64,000 bases of DNA, taken from Neoroseomonas lacus (GTDB taxonomy: Bacteria; Pseudomonadota; Alphaproteobacteria; Acetobacterales; Acetobacteraceae). A program made the translations under genes and the position numbers. Positions 6,711 to 16,368 of this stretch are shown here, piece by piece. Every line of letters starts with the position of its first letter. Position 1 is the stretch's first letter. The notes beneath the pieces were generated by a model, which saw nothing but the letters and a program-made list of their open reading frames with translations, was not told where the DNA came from and made no database searches. The stretch lies in contig NZ_BMKW01000004.1 of NCBI RefSeq assembly GCF_014644535.1, forward strand, positions 62,001 to 126,000, written 5' to 3'.

Positions 6711-9710
6711 TCAACGACGCCACCAACCCTGCCGCTTCGGTCGCTCGGCCTCGGCACCGGTGCCCAGCACCACCGGCTGGACCGGAGCGCCGACGACGGG
6801 CTCGGTCGAAACGGGTTCCGGCGCGGCGGCGACGGGCTCGGGTTCGGGTGCCGGCGCCGGGGGGGCGACAGCTTCCGGCACCGGTTCCGCGGCCACGGGG
6901 ATGGGGGCTGCCTCGGCGCGTGGCGCTTCGACGGCCGGGGCCTCGACAACCGGTTCGGCCACTGCCGGGACGTGAGCCACAGCCGGCGTCTCGACGATCG
7001 GCGCCGCGGCCTCGACAGCCGGCGCGGCGGCCGCTGCCGGCGTTTCGGCCGGCGCTTCGACGGCAGGCGCCTCGCTCACCGGCGCCGGGGCCGCGTTGCG
7101 GGCCGCGCGCGAGGTCACGGCCGCGCGTTCCGCCGCCGCCTCGGCGGCCTCCATGACGTCGAAGATGTCGTCGATCTGCCCGGCGAAGGGGTCCGCCGGG
7201 GTCGGGCCGCTGTAGCGCGGTGCGCGCGGGGCGCGCGGCGTCGGCGCGGGGGGCGGTGCCGGGGCGGCCTCTTCGCCCTCCTCGGTCATCGCGCCGGCCT
7301 CGGCGGTGGTGCCATCCTCGCGCCGGCGACGGCCACCACGGCGACCACGGCGGCGACGGCCCTTCTCGGCCTCGGCCTCCGCGGCGGCGGCGGCATCGGC
7401 GTCGAGAACCGGAAGTTCGGCGGTCTCGCTGACCTCGACCACCTCGCCAGCCTCGACCGGCATGGCGGGCGCGGCCTCGGCGTCGATCTCGCCCTCGGCC
7501 TCGCCGGCGGCCTGCGCCTCGGCGGGCTGGGCGTCATCGCCGCCCTCGCGGCCATCCTCGCGCCGACCTCCGCGCCGGCGACGACGGCGCCGACGGCGAC
7601 GCTCACCTTCCTCGGCGGTCTCATCCGCGCGGCGGGGGGCGCCGTCGCCCTCCTCGGCGGTGTCGCCTTCCTCGGTGTCGTCCGCTTCCTCCTCGGCCTC
7701 GACCGGCTCGGGTGCGTAGTCCATGCGCAGGGCGGATGGCCCGGCGGCGATGGCGACGGGTTCGGCGGCGCGCAGGCGTTCGATCCTGACCGCCGGGCCC
7801 ATCAGCGTGTCATCGGGCTCGAACAGCACGCTCATGCCGAAGCGCGCCTCGATCTCGGCGAGCTTGTCGCGCTTGCGGTTGAGCAGCCACAGCGCAACGG
7901 CCGAGCACACATGCACGCAGATCTCGGCGGCGCGGCGCTTGGCCCCTTCCTCCTCGATCGCGCGCAGCACCTGCAGGGCGCTGCTCTCGACCGAGCGGAC
8001 GGTGCCACGGCCCTGGCAATGCGGGCAGGTGACGAAGGTCTGTTCGGCGATCGAGGGGCGCAGCCGCTGGCGCGACATCTCGAGCAGGCCGAAATGGCTG
8101 ATGCGACCCACCTGGATGCGGGCGCGGTCCTGCTTCAGCGCATCCTTCATCCGGCGCTCGACCATGGCGTCGTGCTTGGTCGATTCCATGTCGATGAAGT
8201 CGATGACGATGAGGCCGGCGAGGTCGCGCAAGCGAAGCTGCCGGGCGATCTCGTCCGAGGCTTCGAGGTTGGTGCGCAGCGCGGTGTCCTCGATGTGCCG
8301 GTCGCGCGTGGCGCGGCCCGAATTCACGTCGATGGCGACCAGCGCCTCGGTCTGGTTGATGACGATGTAGCCGCCGGACTTCAGCTGCACGATCGGCGAG
8401 TGCATCGCGTCGAGCTGCGCATCGACATTGTGGCGGGCAAACAGCGGCACGGCCTCGCGATGCATGCGAATGCGGCCGGAGCTTGCCGGCATCAGCATGC
8501 GCATGAACTCGCGCACCTGGCTGTAGGCGTCCTCGCCCTCGACCAGCACTTCCTCGATGTCGCGGCCGAAGACGTCGCGGATCGAGCGCTTGATGAGGTC
8601 GGCTTCCTCATAGATCAGCGCCGGCGCGGTCGAGGACATGGTGCGTTCGCGGATGCTGTCCCACAGCCGCAGCAGGTATTCGCAGTCGCGCTTGATCTCG
8701 GGCTTGGGGCGCTGGGCGCCGGCGGTGCGGACGATGAGCGACATGCCGTCGGGCATGTTCATCTCCTCGACCGCCTCGCGCAGGCGCTTGCGGTCGGCCG
8801 CCGAGGTGATCTTGCGGGAGACACCACCGCCGCGCGGGCTGTTGGGCATCAGCACGGAGAAGCGGCCGGCCAGCGAGATGTAGGTGGTCAGCGCGGCACC
8901 CTTGCCGCCGCGTTCCTCCTTCACGACCTGCACCAGCATGATCTGCCGGCGCTTGATCACTTCCTGGATCTTATAATGGCGCAGGAAGCGCGGCGGGATG
9001 CGGCGCTCGCGGCGGTCTTCCTCACCTTCGCCCTCGGCGGGGATGTCCTCGCCGCCGATTGTCTCGGGCGGCGGGGCGGCTTCCTCGGCGGCGTGGCCGT
9101 TGTGCTCGGCATCGCCTGTGGCGGGCTCGACGCTCGCCGGCGCGGCGGCGTCGGGCGCGTCGCCAGGGACGGTGTCGGCCTCGGGCGCGGCGGCCTCGAG
9201 GGGCGCCTCCTGCACGGCCTCGCCTTCGGGCTCGACCGGCAGGCCCGCATCCGGCGTGCCGGTGATGCGGTCATCGGCCATGTCGAGCGGCTGGGCAGTG
9301 GTCGCGGCCTCCTCGGCGGGGGGCTCCTCGCCATTGGACCAGTTCTCGCCGCCTTCGCCGTTCCAGGCGGCGCGGTCCATCGCCGATTCCGGCGGCAGGT
9401 CGTCCTCATCCTCGGCGCGGGCGTCCTCGGCCTGCATCTCGATCAGGCGCTGCCGGTCGGCGACGGGGATCTGGTAGTAATCCGGGTGGATTTCGCCGAA
9501 GGCCAGGAAGCCGTGGCGATTGCCGCCATATTCGACGAAGGCGGCCTGCAGGCTGGGTTCCACCCGCACCACCTTGGCCAGGTAGATATTGCCCTTCAAC
9601 GGGCGGCGGGTGGCGGTCTCGAGGTCGAATTCCTCGACCCGGTTGCCGTCCAGCACCACCACCCGTGTCTCTTCGGGGTGTGATGCATCGATCAGCATGC
9701 GCTTGGTCAT
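6711..9710 (-). CDS. rne: Ribonuclease E
   Basis: A 999-residue endoribonuclease, the core of the RNA degradosome. It starts MTKRMLIDASHPEETRVVV, the usual alphaproteobacterial N-terminus, so the ATG at 9710 was preferred to one 13 codons upstream. The S1 domain (about 35-240) is split by a long acidic Ala/Glu-rich insertion (about 92-235), then resumes at RFLRHYKIQEVIKRRQ. The catalytic aspartates lie in VAIDVNSGRATRDRH and VIDFIDM. The zinc-link motif CPHCQGRG follows the DNase-I-like domain. The last ~330 residues are disordered: acidic, arginine-rich (RRRRRRRRRR), then Ala/Pro/Glu-rich, ending QGWWRR. This tail should bind RNA and degradosome partners. It is divergent from amiC across a long leader. 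Confidence 0.97.
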   Translation of the reverse strand: MTKRMLIDASHPEETRVVVLDGNRVEEFDLETATRRPLKGNIYLAKVVRVEPSLQAAFVEYGGNRHGFLAFGEIHPDYYQIPVADRQRLIEMQAEDARAEDEDDLPPESAMDRAAWNGEGGENWSNGEEPPAEEAATTAQPLDMADDRITGTPDAGLPVEPEGEAVQEAPLEAAAPEADTVPGDAPDAAAPASVEPATGDAEHNGHAAEEAAPPPETIGGEDIPAEGEGEEDRRERRIPPRFLRHYKIQEVIKRRQIMLVQVVKEERGGKGAALTTYISLAGRFSVLMPNSPRGGGVSRKITSAADRKRLREAVEEMNMPDGMSLIVRTAGAQRPKPEIKRDCEYLLRLWDSIRERTMSSTAPALIYEEADLIKRSIRDVFGRDIEEVLVEGEDAYSQVREFMRMLMPASSGRIRMHREAVPLFARHNVDAQLDAMHSPIVQLKSGGYIVINQTEALVAIDVNSGRATRDRHIEDTALRTNLEASDEIARQLRLRDLAGLIVIDFIDMESTKHDAMVERRMKDALKQDRARIQVGRISHFGLLEMSRQRLRPSIAEQTFVTCPHCQGRGTVRSVESSALQVLRAIEEEGAKRRAAEICVHVCSAVALWLLNRKRDKLAEIEARFGMSVLFEPDDTLMGPAVRIERLRAAEPVAIAAGPSALRMDYAPEPVEAEEEADDTEEGDTAEEGDGAPRRADETAEEGERRRRRRRRRRGGRREDGREGGDDAQPAEAQAAGEAEGEIDAEAAPAMPVEAGEVVEVSETAELPVLDADAAAAAEAEAEKGRRRRGRRGGRRRREDGTTAEAGAMTEEGEEAAPAPPPAPTPRAPRAPRYSGPTPADPFAGQIDDIFDVMEAAEAAAERAAVTSRAARNAAPAPVSEAPAVEAPAETPAAAAAPAVEAAAPIVETPAVAHVPAVAEPVVEAPAVEAPRAEAAPIPVAAEPVPEAVAPPAPAPEPEPVAAAPEPVSTEPVVGAPVQPVVLGTGAEAERPKRQGWWRR

Positions 9711-10382
9711 GGGAAGCAATGCTCCGCGCCGCGGCGAGGCCGGCGGCACAAGGGGATGGCGAGGCCCGGGCGAAGACGGATTCGCGGCGATGCGTCCTTA
9801 GGCATGCGGCGGCGATAGTCCTCGCTCGGTGGGCCGCGCATCGCGCACACGGCGATGCAGGCCCGGGGTGGGCGCGCCTGGTCTCTGCCCCGGTAACCCT
9901 TGAACGGCCGCGGCTTCGCGGTGGTCCCAGGCACGGGCGGGCCGGCGACGCTGTGCGGCGGTCCGCTTGCCGGCTGGGGGCAGTTCGGACCATACGCGCA
10001 CCCGTCTCCGCGCTGGCGGATCCGGCAGGAAGGCACCCGGCTGAACCACGGAGGTCTCGGGGGGCAAGCGTGCCACCCCGGCTCCAGGCCGGGTCCCTGC
10101 ATCCTCGCACCGGTCACGCGCCCTGCCTTGAGCCCTGGGGTCGCGCACCGGGCGATCCTGCCCGGGAATCCGCCCGCAGCGGTTGCCGCCGGGGCAGGCC
10201 ACCATAGTCGGCACGGGGGGGCACCACAAGGCCGTGTAACCGGCCGGACGCAGTTCGTGCCCCGAGGGCCCTCCAGATCAGACATCACTTCAATTCAACG
10301 ATGACAAGCATCTGATAAAAATGGCATATTCCCGATTGCCCCCGGGGGTCGGGCCAGGGGACGGGGTACAGGGAACACGACA
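9711..10382. other. 672-bp divergent intergenic region: rne leader and amiC promoter region
   Basis: No gene is supported here; the open frames in it are GC artefacts. Most of it is GC-rich with several short hairpins, for example CCGC/GCGG around 9905-9922. The only AT-rich patch is roughly 10280-10335, about 50 bases before amiC, which is the likeliest place for the promoters of both genes. A weak candidate for amiC is ATGACA (about 10302-10307) with a GCATAT-like -10 near 10325-10330. If the rne promoter also sits there, rne carries a leader of about 570 bases, as expected for a gene whose mRNA is autoregulated through its 5' end. This is inference only. Confidence 0.4.
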
Positions 10383-11507
10383 ATGCCGCGCCTCGGCCGG
10401 CGGCCCCTGCTGGGGCTCGGCCTGCTCGCCACCTTCGCCGCGCCATCGCTGGCCCGGGCGGCTACACTGACGGGTGCCAGCCTGGACCCGGCACGCACAC
10501 GCACGCGCCTGACGCTGGCGGTCGAGGGCGAGCAACGCTGGTCGGTCCGCGCCCAGGCGGACCCCATGCGCCTAGTCATCCAACTGCCCGGCGCGGCCTG
10601 GCGCGGGACGGCCACGCTGGCCGGCCGCGGCCCAGTGCGCGCCGGCCGCTTCAACGCCGCCGAGGACGAACTGGTACTCGACCTCGCCAGCCCGGCCCTG
10701 CCGATGGCCGGGCCGGCGCGGGCGGGCCATATCGTTATCGACATCACCCGTGTGGCGGCCGCGCGGTTCGATGCCGTGGTGCGCGCCGGGCGCAACGTGC
10801 TGGCCGGGACAGTGCGCGGTGAGCGCGCGCTGCCGTTGGTGGTGCTCGACCCCGGCCATGGCGGGCGCGACCCGGGGGCGATCGGCACCACCGGCGTCCA
10901 TGAAAAGCGCATCGTCCTGCAGGCCGCGCTGGAACTGAAGCGCCGGCTCGAGGCAGCGCGCATCTGCCGCGTGGTCCTGACGCGCTCGCGCGACGTGTTC
11001 ATCCCGCTGGCGGAGCGGGTCGAGATCGCCCAGCGGCGCGATGCCGCGCTGTTCGTTTCTCTGCATGCCGATTCCGCGCCGGGGGCGCGCGGTGCCTCGG
11101 TCTATACCCTGTCGGAGACCGCCTCCGATGCGATGAGCGCGGCGCTGGCGCAGCGCGAGAATCGCGCCGACCTTGCCGGCGGGTTGAGCCTGCCCTCGGT
11201 CAGCCCCGATGTGCAGCGCATCCTGCTCAGCCTGATGCGGCAGGAGACGCGGGTCGGTTCCAACCGGCTGGCGCGGCTCGCGGTGCGCGAACTGGGTGAG
11301 GAAGTGCAGCTGTTGCCCAATACCCACCGCGAGGCCGCCTTCGTCGTGCTGAAGTCGCCCGAAGTGCCCTCGGCCCTGGTGGAACTCGGTTTCCTGTCGG
11401 ACCCGCGCGATGAGGCGGCCTTGCAGCAACCGGCCCATCGGGCGCGGTTGTCCCTGGCGCTGTCGCGGGCGGTGAAGCAATGGCTCGAATCGGCGTCGAC
11501 CGGATGA
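10383..11507 (+). CDS. amiC: N-acetylmuramoyl-L-alanine amidase, AmiC type
   Basis: A 374-residue periplasmic zinc amidase that cuts peptide stems from murein during septum splitting. The N-terminus (RLGRRPLLGLGLLATFAAP...ARA) is a signal peptide, possibly Tat-type because of the twin arginine. An AMIN domain spans about 28-135. Amidase_3 covers about 155-370: zinc ligands are in LDPGHGGRDPG, in the glutamate of GVHEKRIVLQ and in SLHADS, with the catalytic glutamate in LVELGFLSD. It is followed after 91 bases by the PBP1A gene, giving the conserved amiC-mrcA-prfB order. The promoter is probably in the AT-rich patch just upstream. Confidence 0.94.
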   Translation: MPRLGRRPLLGLGLLATFAAPSLARAATLTGASLDPARTRTRLTLAVEGEQRWSVRAQADPMRLVIQLPGAAWRGTATLAGRGPVRAGRFNAAEDELVLDLASPALPMAGPARAGHIVIDITRVAAARFDAVVRAGRNVLAGTVRGERALPLVVLDPGHGGRDPGAIGTTGVHEKRIVLQAALELKRRLEAARICRVVLTRSRDVFIPLAERVEIAQRRDAALFVSLHADSAPGARGASVYTLSETASDAMSAALAQRENRADLAGGLSLPSVSPDVQRILLSLMRQETRVGSNRLARLAVRELGEEVQLLPNTHREAAFVVLKSPEVPSALVELGFLSDPRDEAALQQPAHRARLSLALSRAVKQWLESASTG

Positions 11508-11598
11508 GGCAGGCAGCGCAGCCGGCGATGGCCCCTCGCAATTCGGTTCGGCGCGCCAAATATCGCCGTTACCGCCATGTCAGTGTATCTGTGCCGCG

Positions 11599-14232
11599 AT
11601 GACCCCCCCCGATCTCCGTGCCGATGAGCCGCTCGACCCCCGCCGCACCGCGCGGCGGGGCGCGGCTGCCGATGCCGCCCCGCCGCCGGATGGCGCGGCG
11701 GCGCCACCGAAGAAGGAGAAGTCGGCCCGCACCAAGCGCCGCCGCCGCGGCCTCGGCCTGTTCCGCCTGTTGTTCATGATCCTGGTCATCGGCGGCCTGG
11801 TCGGGTCGGTCGCCGCCTATGGGCTGTACCGCCAGATCTCGGAGGATCTGCCGGATTATCGCTGGCTGGCCGACTACGACCCGCCGCAGATGAGCCGCAT
11901 CTACGCCGCCGACAGTCGGCTGACCGCCGAACTCGCCACCGAACGGCGTGTCTTCGTGCCGATCGAGGCGATCCCGGCGCGCATCCAGCAGGCCTTCGTC
12001 TCGGCCGAGGACCAGCGCTTCTGGGACCATGGCGGCGTCGACCCGCTCGGCATCGCGCGCTCGCTGGTGACGGCGGCGGAGAATTACGGCTCCGGCCGGC
12101 GGATGGGTGGTGCCTCCACTATCACCCAGCAGGTCGCCAAGAACATGCTGGTGGGGTCCGAACGGTCGCTGATGCGCAAGGTGCGCGAGGCGATCCTCGC
12201 ACTGCGCCTCGAACAGGCGCTGTCAAAGGACCGCATCCTCGAAATCTACCTGAACGAGATTTTCCTCGGCCAGTCCGCCTATGGCGTGGCGGCGGCGGCG
12301 CAGGCCTATTTCAACAAGGGCCTTGATGACCTGACCATTGCCGAGGCCGCCTTCCTCGCCGCCCTGCCCAAAGCGCCCAACAATTACAACCCGATCCGCT
12401 TCCCCGAAGCCGCACGCGCCCGTCGCGACTGGGTGATCGACCGCATGGCCGAGGATGGCTACATCACGCGGGAGGAAGCGCGCTACGCCAAGGCCGAGCC
12501 CCTGGTGCCGCGCCCCTCGCGCCGGCCGGAGGTCGTCCCCGTCGGCCAGTACTTCACCGAGGAAGTCCGTCGCGAGCTGATCCAGCGTTTCGGCGCCGAG
12601 CAGACCACGATGGGTGGCTTGGTGGTGCGCACCAGCCTCGAGCCCGTGCTGCAGACCGCGGCCGAGGAAGCGCTACGCGACGGGCTGATGAATTACGACC
12701 GCCGCCGCGGCGGCTGGCGTGGCGCCTTCGGGTCGATCGCCGCCGGCCCGACCGAATGGCTGCCGGCGCTGCAGGCCTATCAGCGCCCGCCCGGCGGCCC
12801 GGCGGAGTGGAAGCTGGCGGTGGTGCTCGAGGTACGCGCCACCGATGCGCGGCTCGGCTGGATCGAGCGCGGCGAGGATGGGCGCGGCGCGGCGCAGCCG
12901 CAGACCGGGCTGATGTATCTGCAGGACATGGCCTGGGCGCGGCCGGTGCGTGACGGTCGGATGGGCGGGCAGCCCTCCCGCATGAACCAGGTCGTCAATG
13001 TCGGCGACGTGGTGTTCGTCGAGCAGAAGGCGACCCAGTTGCCGGCGCAGGGCCGCGCGGCACGGCCAGAGCGTGTCGAACTGCGCCAGATGCCGCAGGT
13101 CGAGGGCGCGGTCGTCGCCATGGACCCGCAGACAGGCCGCGTGCTGGCCATGGCCGGCGGCTGGTCCTTCGAGCGGTCCTGGTTCAACCGCGCCACCCAG
13201 GCGCAGCGCCAGCCGGGCTCGTCCTTCAAGCCCTTTGTCTACATCAACGCGCTGGAACAGGGCGTGCCACCTAATACCCAACTGCTCGACGAACCGATCG
13301 AGGTGATGTCGGGCGGGCGGCTGTGGCGACCGCAGAACTACACCGCCGGCCAGGCCAATGGCTGGGTGACGATGCGCCAGGCGCTGGAGCGCAGCCTCAA
13401 CCTCGTGACCGTGCGTGTGGCCCAGCAGGTCGGCATGGATGCGGTGGCCGATTCCGCCCGCCGCTTCGGCGTGATCGACAACATGCCGCGCTACCTCGCC
13501 ATGTCGCTGGGCGCCGGCGAGACGACGGTGATGCGCATGGCCGCCGGCTATGCCGCCTTCGCCAATGGCGGCATCTGGAACCCGCCGACGCTGATCGATT
13601 CCGTGCAGGACCGTCGCGGCCGGGTGATCTGGCGCGCCGACCACCGGACCTGCGCGACCTGCGCCGCCACCTCGCCCGAGGGCGGGCCGCCAACGCTGGT
13701 CTTCCCGGCCGATGCGCCGCCGCCTGATGGGGCCGCCGCCGACCGGATACGCCACCAGGCGACCGACCCGATCTCGGCCTACCAGATGGTCTCGCTGCTG
13801 CGTGGCGTGGTCGAGCGTGGCACCGGCACCCGCGCCGGCGCCGGGTTGAACCGCCCGATCGCAGGCAAGACCGGCACCACCGACGACTACAAGGACAACT
13901 GGTTCGTCGGCTTCACGCCTGACATCGTGATCGCGGTGTGGATGGGCTATGACGACCCGCGCACCCTGGGCAATGGCGAGACCGGCGGCGGCAATGCGGC
14001 GCCGATCTTCCACAATGTGCTCGCCGCCGCGCTGCGCGACAGCCCGGCCGTGCCGTTCCGCGCCCCGCCAGGCGTCGCGCTGGTGCGGCTGCAGGTCGGC
14101 AATGGCTCGATCCTGGAGGCGTTTCGGCCCGGCACCGAGAACAATGCCCGGCGCTGGGGCGATGCCGGCTCGGCAGGTGGCGGGGGCGGCACCGCGACCG
14201 GCCTCGACAGCAACCTGGGTGGGCTCTATTGA
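11599..14232 (+). CDS. mrcA: Penicillin-binding protein 1A (bifunctional class A PBP)
   Basis: An 877-residue inner-membrane peptidoglycan synthase. After a charged, Pro/Ala-rich cytoplasmic tail, one membrane segment occupies about residues 55-77 (LFRLLFMILVIGGLVGSV). The GT51 glycosyltransferase domain follows, with the catalytic glutamate in SAEDQRFWDHGG and the motif GGASTITQQVAKN. An OB-like insert precedes the transpeptidase. The serine of SSFK (Ser541, Lys544), an SLN triad in RSLNLVTV and KTGTTDDYKDNW form the active site. A Gly-rich tail ends the protein. The stop is 9 bases before the prfB start, so the two are probably cotranscribed. Length and domain order are normal for the family. 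Confidence 0.96.
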   Translation: MTPPDLRADEPLDPRRTARRGAAADAAPPPDGAAAPPKKEKSARTKRRRRGLGLFRLLFMILVIGGLVGSVAAYGLYRQISEDLPDYRWLADYDPPQMSRIYAADSRLTAELATERRVFVPIEAIPARIQQAFVSAEDQRFWDHGGVDPLGIARSLVTAAENYGSGRRMGGASTITQQVAKNMLVGSERSLMRKVREAILALRLEQALSKDRILEIYLNEIFLGQSAYGVAAAAQAYFNKGLDDLTIAEAAFLAALPKAPNNYNPIRFPEAARARRDWVIDRMAEDGYITREEARYAKAEPLVPRPSRRPEVVPVGQYFTEEVRRELIQRFGAEQTTMGGLVVRTSLEPVLQTAAEEALRDGLMNYDRRRGGWRGAFGSIAAGPTEWLPALQAYQRPPGGPAEWKLAVVLEVRATDARLGWIERGEDGRGAAQPQTGLMYLQDMAWARPVRDGRMGGQPSRMNQVVNVGDVVFVEQKATQLPAQGRAARPERVELRQMPQVEGAVVAMDPQTGRVLAMAGGWSFERSWFNRATQAQRQPGSSFKPFVYINALEQGVPPNTQLLDEPIEVMSGGRLWRPQNYTAGQANGWVTMRQALERSLNLVTVRVAQQVGMDAVADSARRFGVIDNMPRYLAMSLGAGETTVMRMAAGYAAFANGGIWNPPTLIDSVQDRRGRVIWRADHRTCATCAATSPEGGPPTLVFPADAPPPDGAAADRIRHQATDPISAYQMVSLLRGVVERGTGTRAGAGLNRPIAGKTGTTDDYKDNWFVGFTPDIVIAVWMGYDDPRTLGNGETGGGNAAPIFHNVLAAALRDSPAVPFRAPPGVALVRLQVGNGSILEAFRPGTENNARRWGDAGSAGGGGGTATGLDSNLGGLY

Positions 14233-14241
14233 GCGCGTCCC

Positions 14242-15373
14242 ATGCGCGCTGAAGCAGAATCCCTGAATGAGCAGATCACCGCCTCGGTGTCCCTGCTGAG
14301 GAGGCATCTTTGACTGGGATGCCGCCACCCGTCGCCTCGAGGAGCTGAACGCTCGCGCCGAGGACCCGACCCTATGGAACGATGCCGCCGAAGCGGGGCG
14401 CGTGATGCGCGAACGCGGGCGGCTCGCCGGCCAGGTGGAGGGGGTCCAGAAGCTTGAACGTGACGTCGCGGACACGCTCGAACTGATCGAACTGGCCGAG
14501 GCCGAGGGCGACGAGCCGACCATCAAGGCCGCGCTTGCCGACCTCGAGGGCTATGCCGCCGAGGCCAAGCGCCACGAGATCGAGAGCCTGCTCTCGGGCG
14601 AGGCCGACCCCAACGACGCCTATCTGGAAGTCAATGCGGGGGCCGGCGGCACCGAGGCGCAGGACTGGGCGCAGATGCTGCTGCGCATGTACATGCGCTG
14701 GGCCGAGCGGCGCGGCTACAAAGTGACGCTGACCGAACAGTCCGAAGGCGAGCAGGCCGGCATCAAGTCGGCCACCATCCAGGTCAGTGGACCCAACGCT
14801 TTTGGCTGGTTGAAGACCGAGACGGGCGTGCACCGGCTGGTGCGCATCAGCCCCTTCGACGCCGCCGCGCGCCGGCAGACCAGCTTCGCCAGCGTCTATG
14901 TCTATCCGGTGATCGACGACAAGATCGAGATCGAGGTCAACCCGGCCGACCTCAAGACCGACACCTTCCGCGCCTCGGGCGCCGGCGGGCAGCACGTCAA
15001 CAAGACCGAATCGGGGGTGCGCTTCACCCATATCCCGACAGGCATCGTCGCCGCCTCCACCCAGGACCGCAGCCAGCACCGCAACCGCGCCATCGCCATG
15101 GAAATGCTGAAGGCGCGGCTCTACGAACTCGAACTGCGCAAGCGCGAGGCCATCTCCGACGCGGTCGAGGCCGGCAAGACGGATATTGGCTGGGGCCACC
15201 AGATACGGTCTTATGTTTTGCAGCCGTATCAGATGGTGAAGGATTTGCGGACCAGCGTGGAGAAGGGCAACCCGGACGCCGTGCTGGATGGCGACCTCGA
15301 TGAATTCATGGCGGCAGCCCTCGCCCAGCGCGTCGGTGCAACGCGATCCGAGGCGAGTGCCGCGGCGCGATGA
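14242..15373 (+). CDS. prfB: Peptide chain release factor 2, with programmed +1 frameshift
   Basis: The gene must be read as 14242-14310 joined to 14312-15373, giving 376 residues. The first 23 codons ([20 protein letters not shown]...) end at an in-frame TGA at 14311; skipping the T restores the frame, so ...RRHL is followed by [18 protein letters not shown], the standard RF2 sequence. The RF2-specific anticodon tripeptide SPF is present in [12 protein letters not shown], and GGQ is in [13 protein letters not shown], which triggers peptidyl-tRNA hydrolysis at UGA and UAA. The stop codon overlaps the start of a glycosyltransferase gene, an unexpected partner. A naive single-frame call would miss the N-terminus. 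Confidence 0.97.
14299..14314 (+). promoter_or_regulatory. prfB: prfB programmed +1 frameshift site
   Basis: The site reads AGGAGG CAT CTT TGA C. It has an internal Shine-Dalgarno-like AGGAGG, a three-base spacer, the slippery CTT, the in-frame UGA and the C that weakens termination. The spacing equals that of the Escherichia coli prfB site (AGGGGG TAT CTT TGA C). When RF2 is scarce the ribosome pauses at UGA and slips to CTT-T, so full-length RF2 is made. This is a classic autoregulatory recoding signal and all its parts are present. Confidence 0.96.
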
Positions 15374-16368
15374 ACGCCATTCGGGCGGAACTGGCCTCCT
15401 TGCCTTCGCTGTGGCGGCCTCCGGCACAGCTGAATGTCGAAACCCATGACGATGTGACCCTGCTGCCGCTCGACTCGCTGCCCCTGGGCGCGGCGCCGGT
15501 CCGCCTGCGGGTGGGCGTATTCGGCGCGCAGGGCGAGGTGATCGAGACGGCGCTGCATCGTCGCGGCCGCCATCGCAGCGAGCCATTGCCCGCGGCGCCG
15601 GCCGAGGAGACATGGCCCGGCAGCTTCGTCTATGGCGGCGTGCTGTGGGATCATTTCGGCCATTTCCTGGTGGAGAGCTTGGCCCGTGCCTGGGCCTTCG
15701 CCGACAACGACGGGCCGATCCTCTGGCTGCGAAAATCCCCGCAACAGGAACTGCGTGGCTGGCAGCGCGAAATCCTGGACCTGCTCGGGCTCGGCGATCG
15801 GGAGCATCGCGTGGTGACGCGGCCGACGCGCGTGGACCGCCTCGCCGTGCCGGAACAGGGCTTGGTCATGTGGCGCTACCTGCATCCCCGGCAGGAGGCG
15901 CGGCTCGCGGCGCATCCGTTCCGGTCGCCGGCCGCCGGGCGGCGGGTGTGGCTGTCGCGCAGCGGTCTGCCGGCGGGGCTCGCCCGGATCGAGGGCGAGG
16001 TCGAGGTCGAGGCGTTGCTGCGCGCCGAGGGCTGGACCATCCTGCGGCCGGAGACGGTGAGCGTGGCCGGGCAACTCGCGGCACTCGACACCGCCGAGAT
16101 GATCGCCGGCTTCGCCGGTTCCGCGTTTCATGGATTGATGCTGGGCCGGGATGTGCAGGCGCGCATCGTCATCTTCAGCCGCCATCCGAAGGTCGAGGTC
16201 AATTACGAGATGATCGCGGCGGCCAAGGGTCTTGATCAGCGGATCGTACGGCTGGAACACGAACCGGCGGGCGATGGCAGTGCGCGCGCCGGCATCCGCC
16301 TGACGAGGCCCGAAGACGTGACCGAGGCGCTGCGCGCCGCCACCTTGTCGCACGGATCCGCGGCATGA
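15370..16368 (+). CDS. Glycosyltransferase family 61 (DUF563-type) protein
   Basis: A 332-residue protein. The diagnostic stretch is [20 protein letters not shown], followed by WLRKSPQQ and, later, [11 protein letters not shown] and [19 protein letters not shown]. This is the arrangement of the DUF563/GT61 family, with His and Glu in the HFLVE motif and the FGSA-like loop near the end. GT61 enzymes transfer sugars such as xylose or GlcNAc; bacterial members sit in capsule and exopolysaccharide loci. The ATG overlaps the prfB stop (ATGA), and its own stop overlaps the next gene. It is the first gene of the surface-glycan stretch. Donor and acceptor are unknown. Confidence 0.8.
   Translation: MNAIRAELASLPSLWRPPAQLNVETHDDVTLLPLDSLPLGAAPVRLRVGVFGAQGEVIETALHRRGRHRSEPLPAAPAEETWPGSFVYGGVLWDHFGHFLVESLARAWAFADNDGPILWLRKSPQQELRGWQREILDLLGLGDREHRVVTRPTRVDRLAVPEQGLVMWRYLHPRQEARLAAHPFRSPAAGRRVWLSRSGLPAGLARIEGEVEVEALLRAEGWTILRPETVSVAGQLAALDTAEMIAGFAGSAFHGLMLGRDVQARIVIFSRHPKVEVNYEMIAAAKGLDQRIVRLEHEPAGDGSARAGIRLTRPEDVTEALRAATLSHGSAA

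Noticed and set aside
6860..7640. Apparent tandem repeats in the rne 3' half, considered as a CRISPR or satellite
   Set aside because: They are degenerate codon repeats of the Ala/Pro/Glu- and Arg-rich tail, without fixed repeat and spacer lengths.
6636..9683. 1015-codon open frame on the plus strand opposite rne
   Set aside because: Antisense to RNase E; Gly/Arg/His-rich low-complexity product that mirrors the rne codons.
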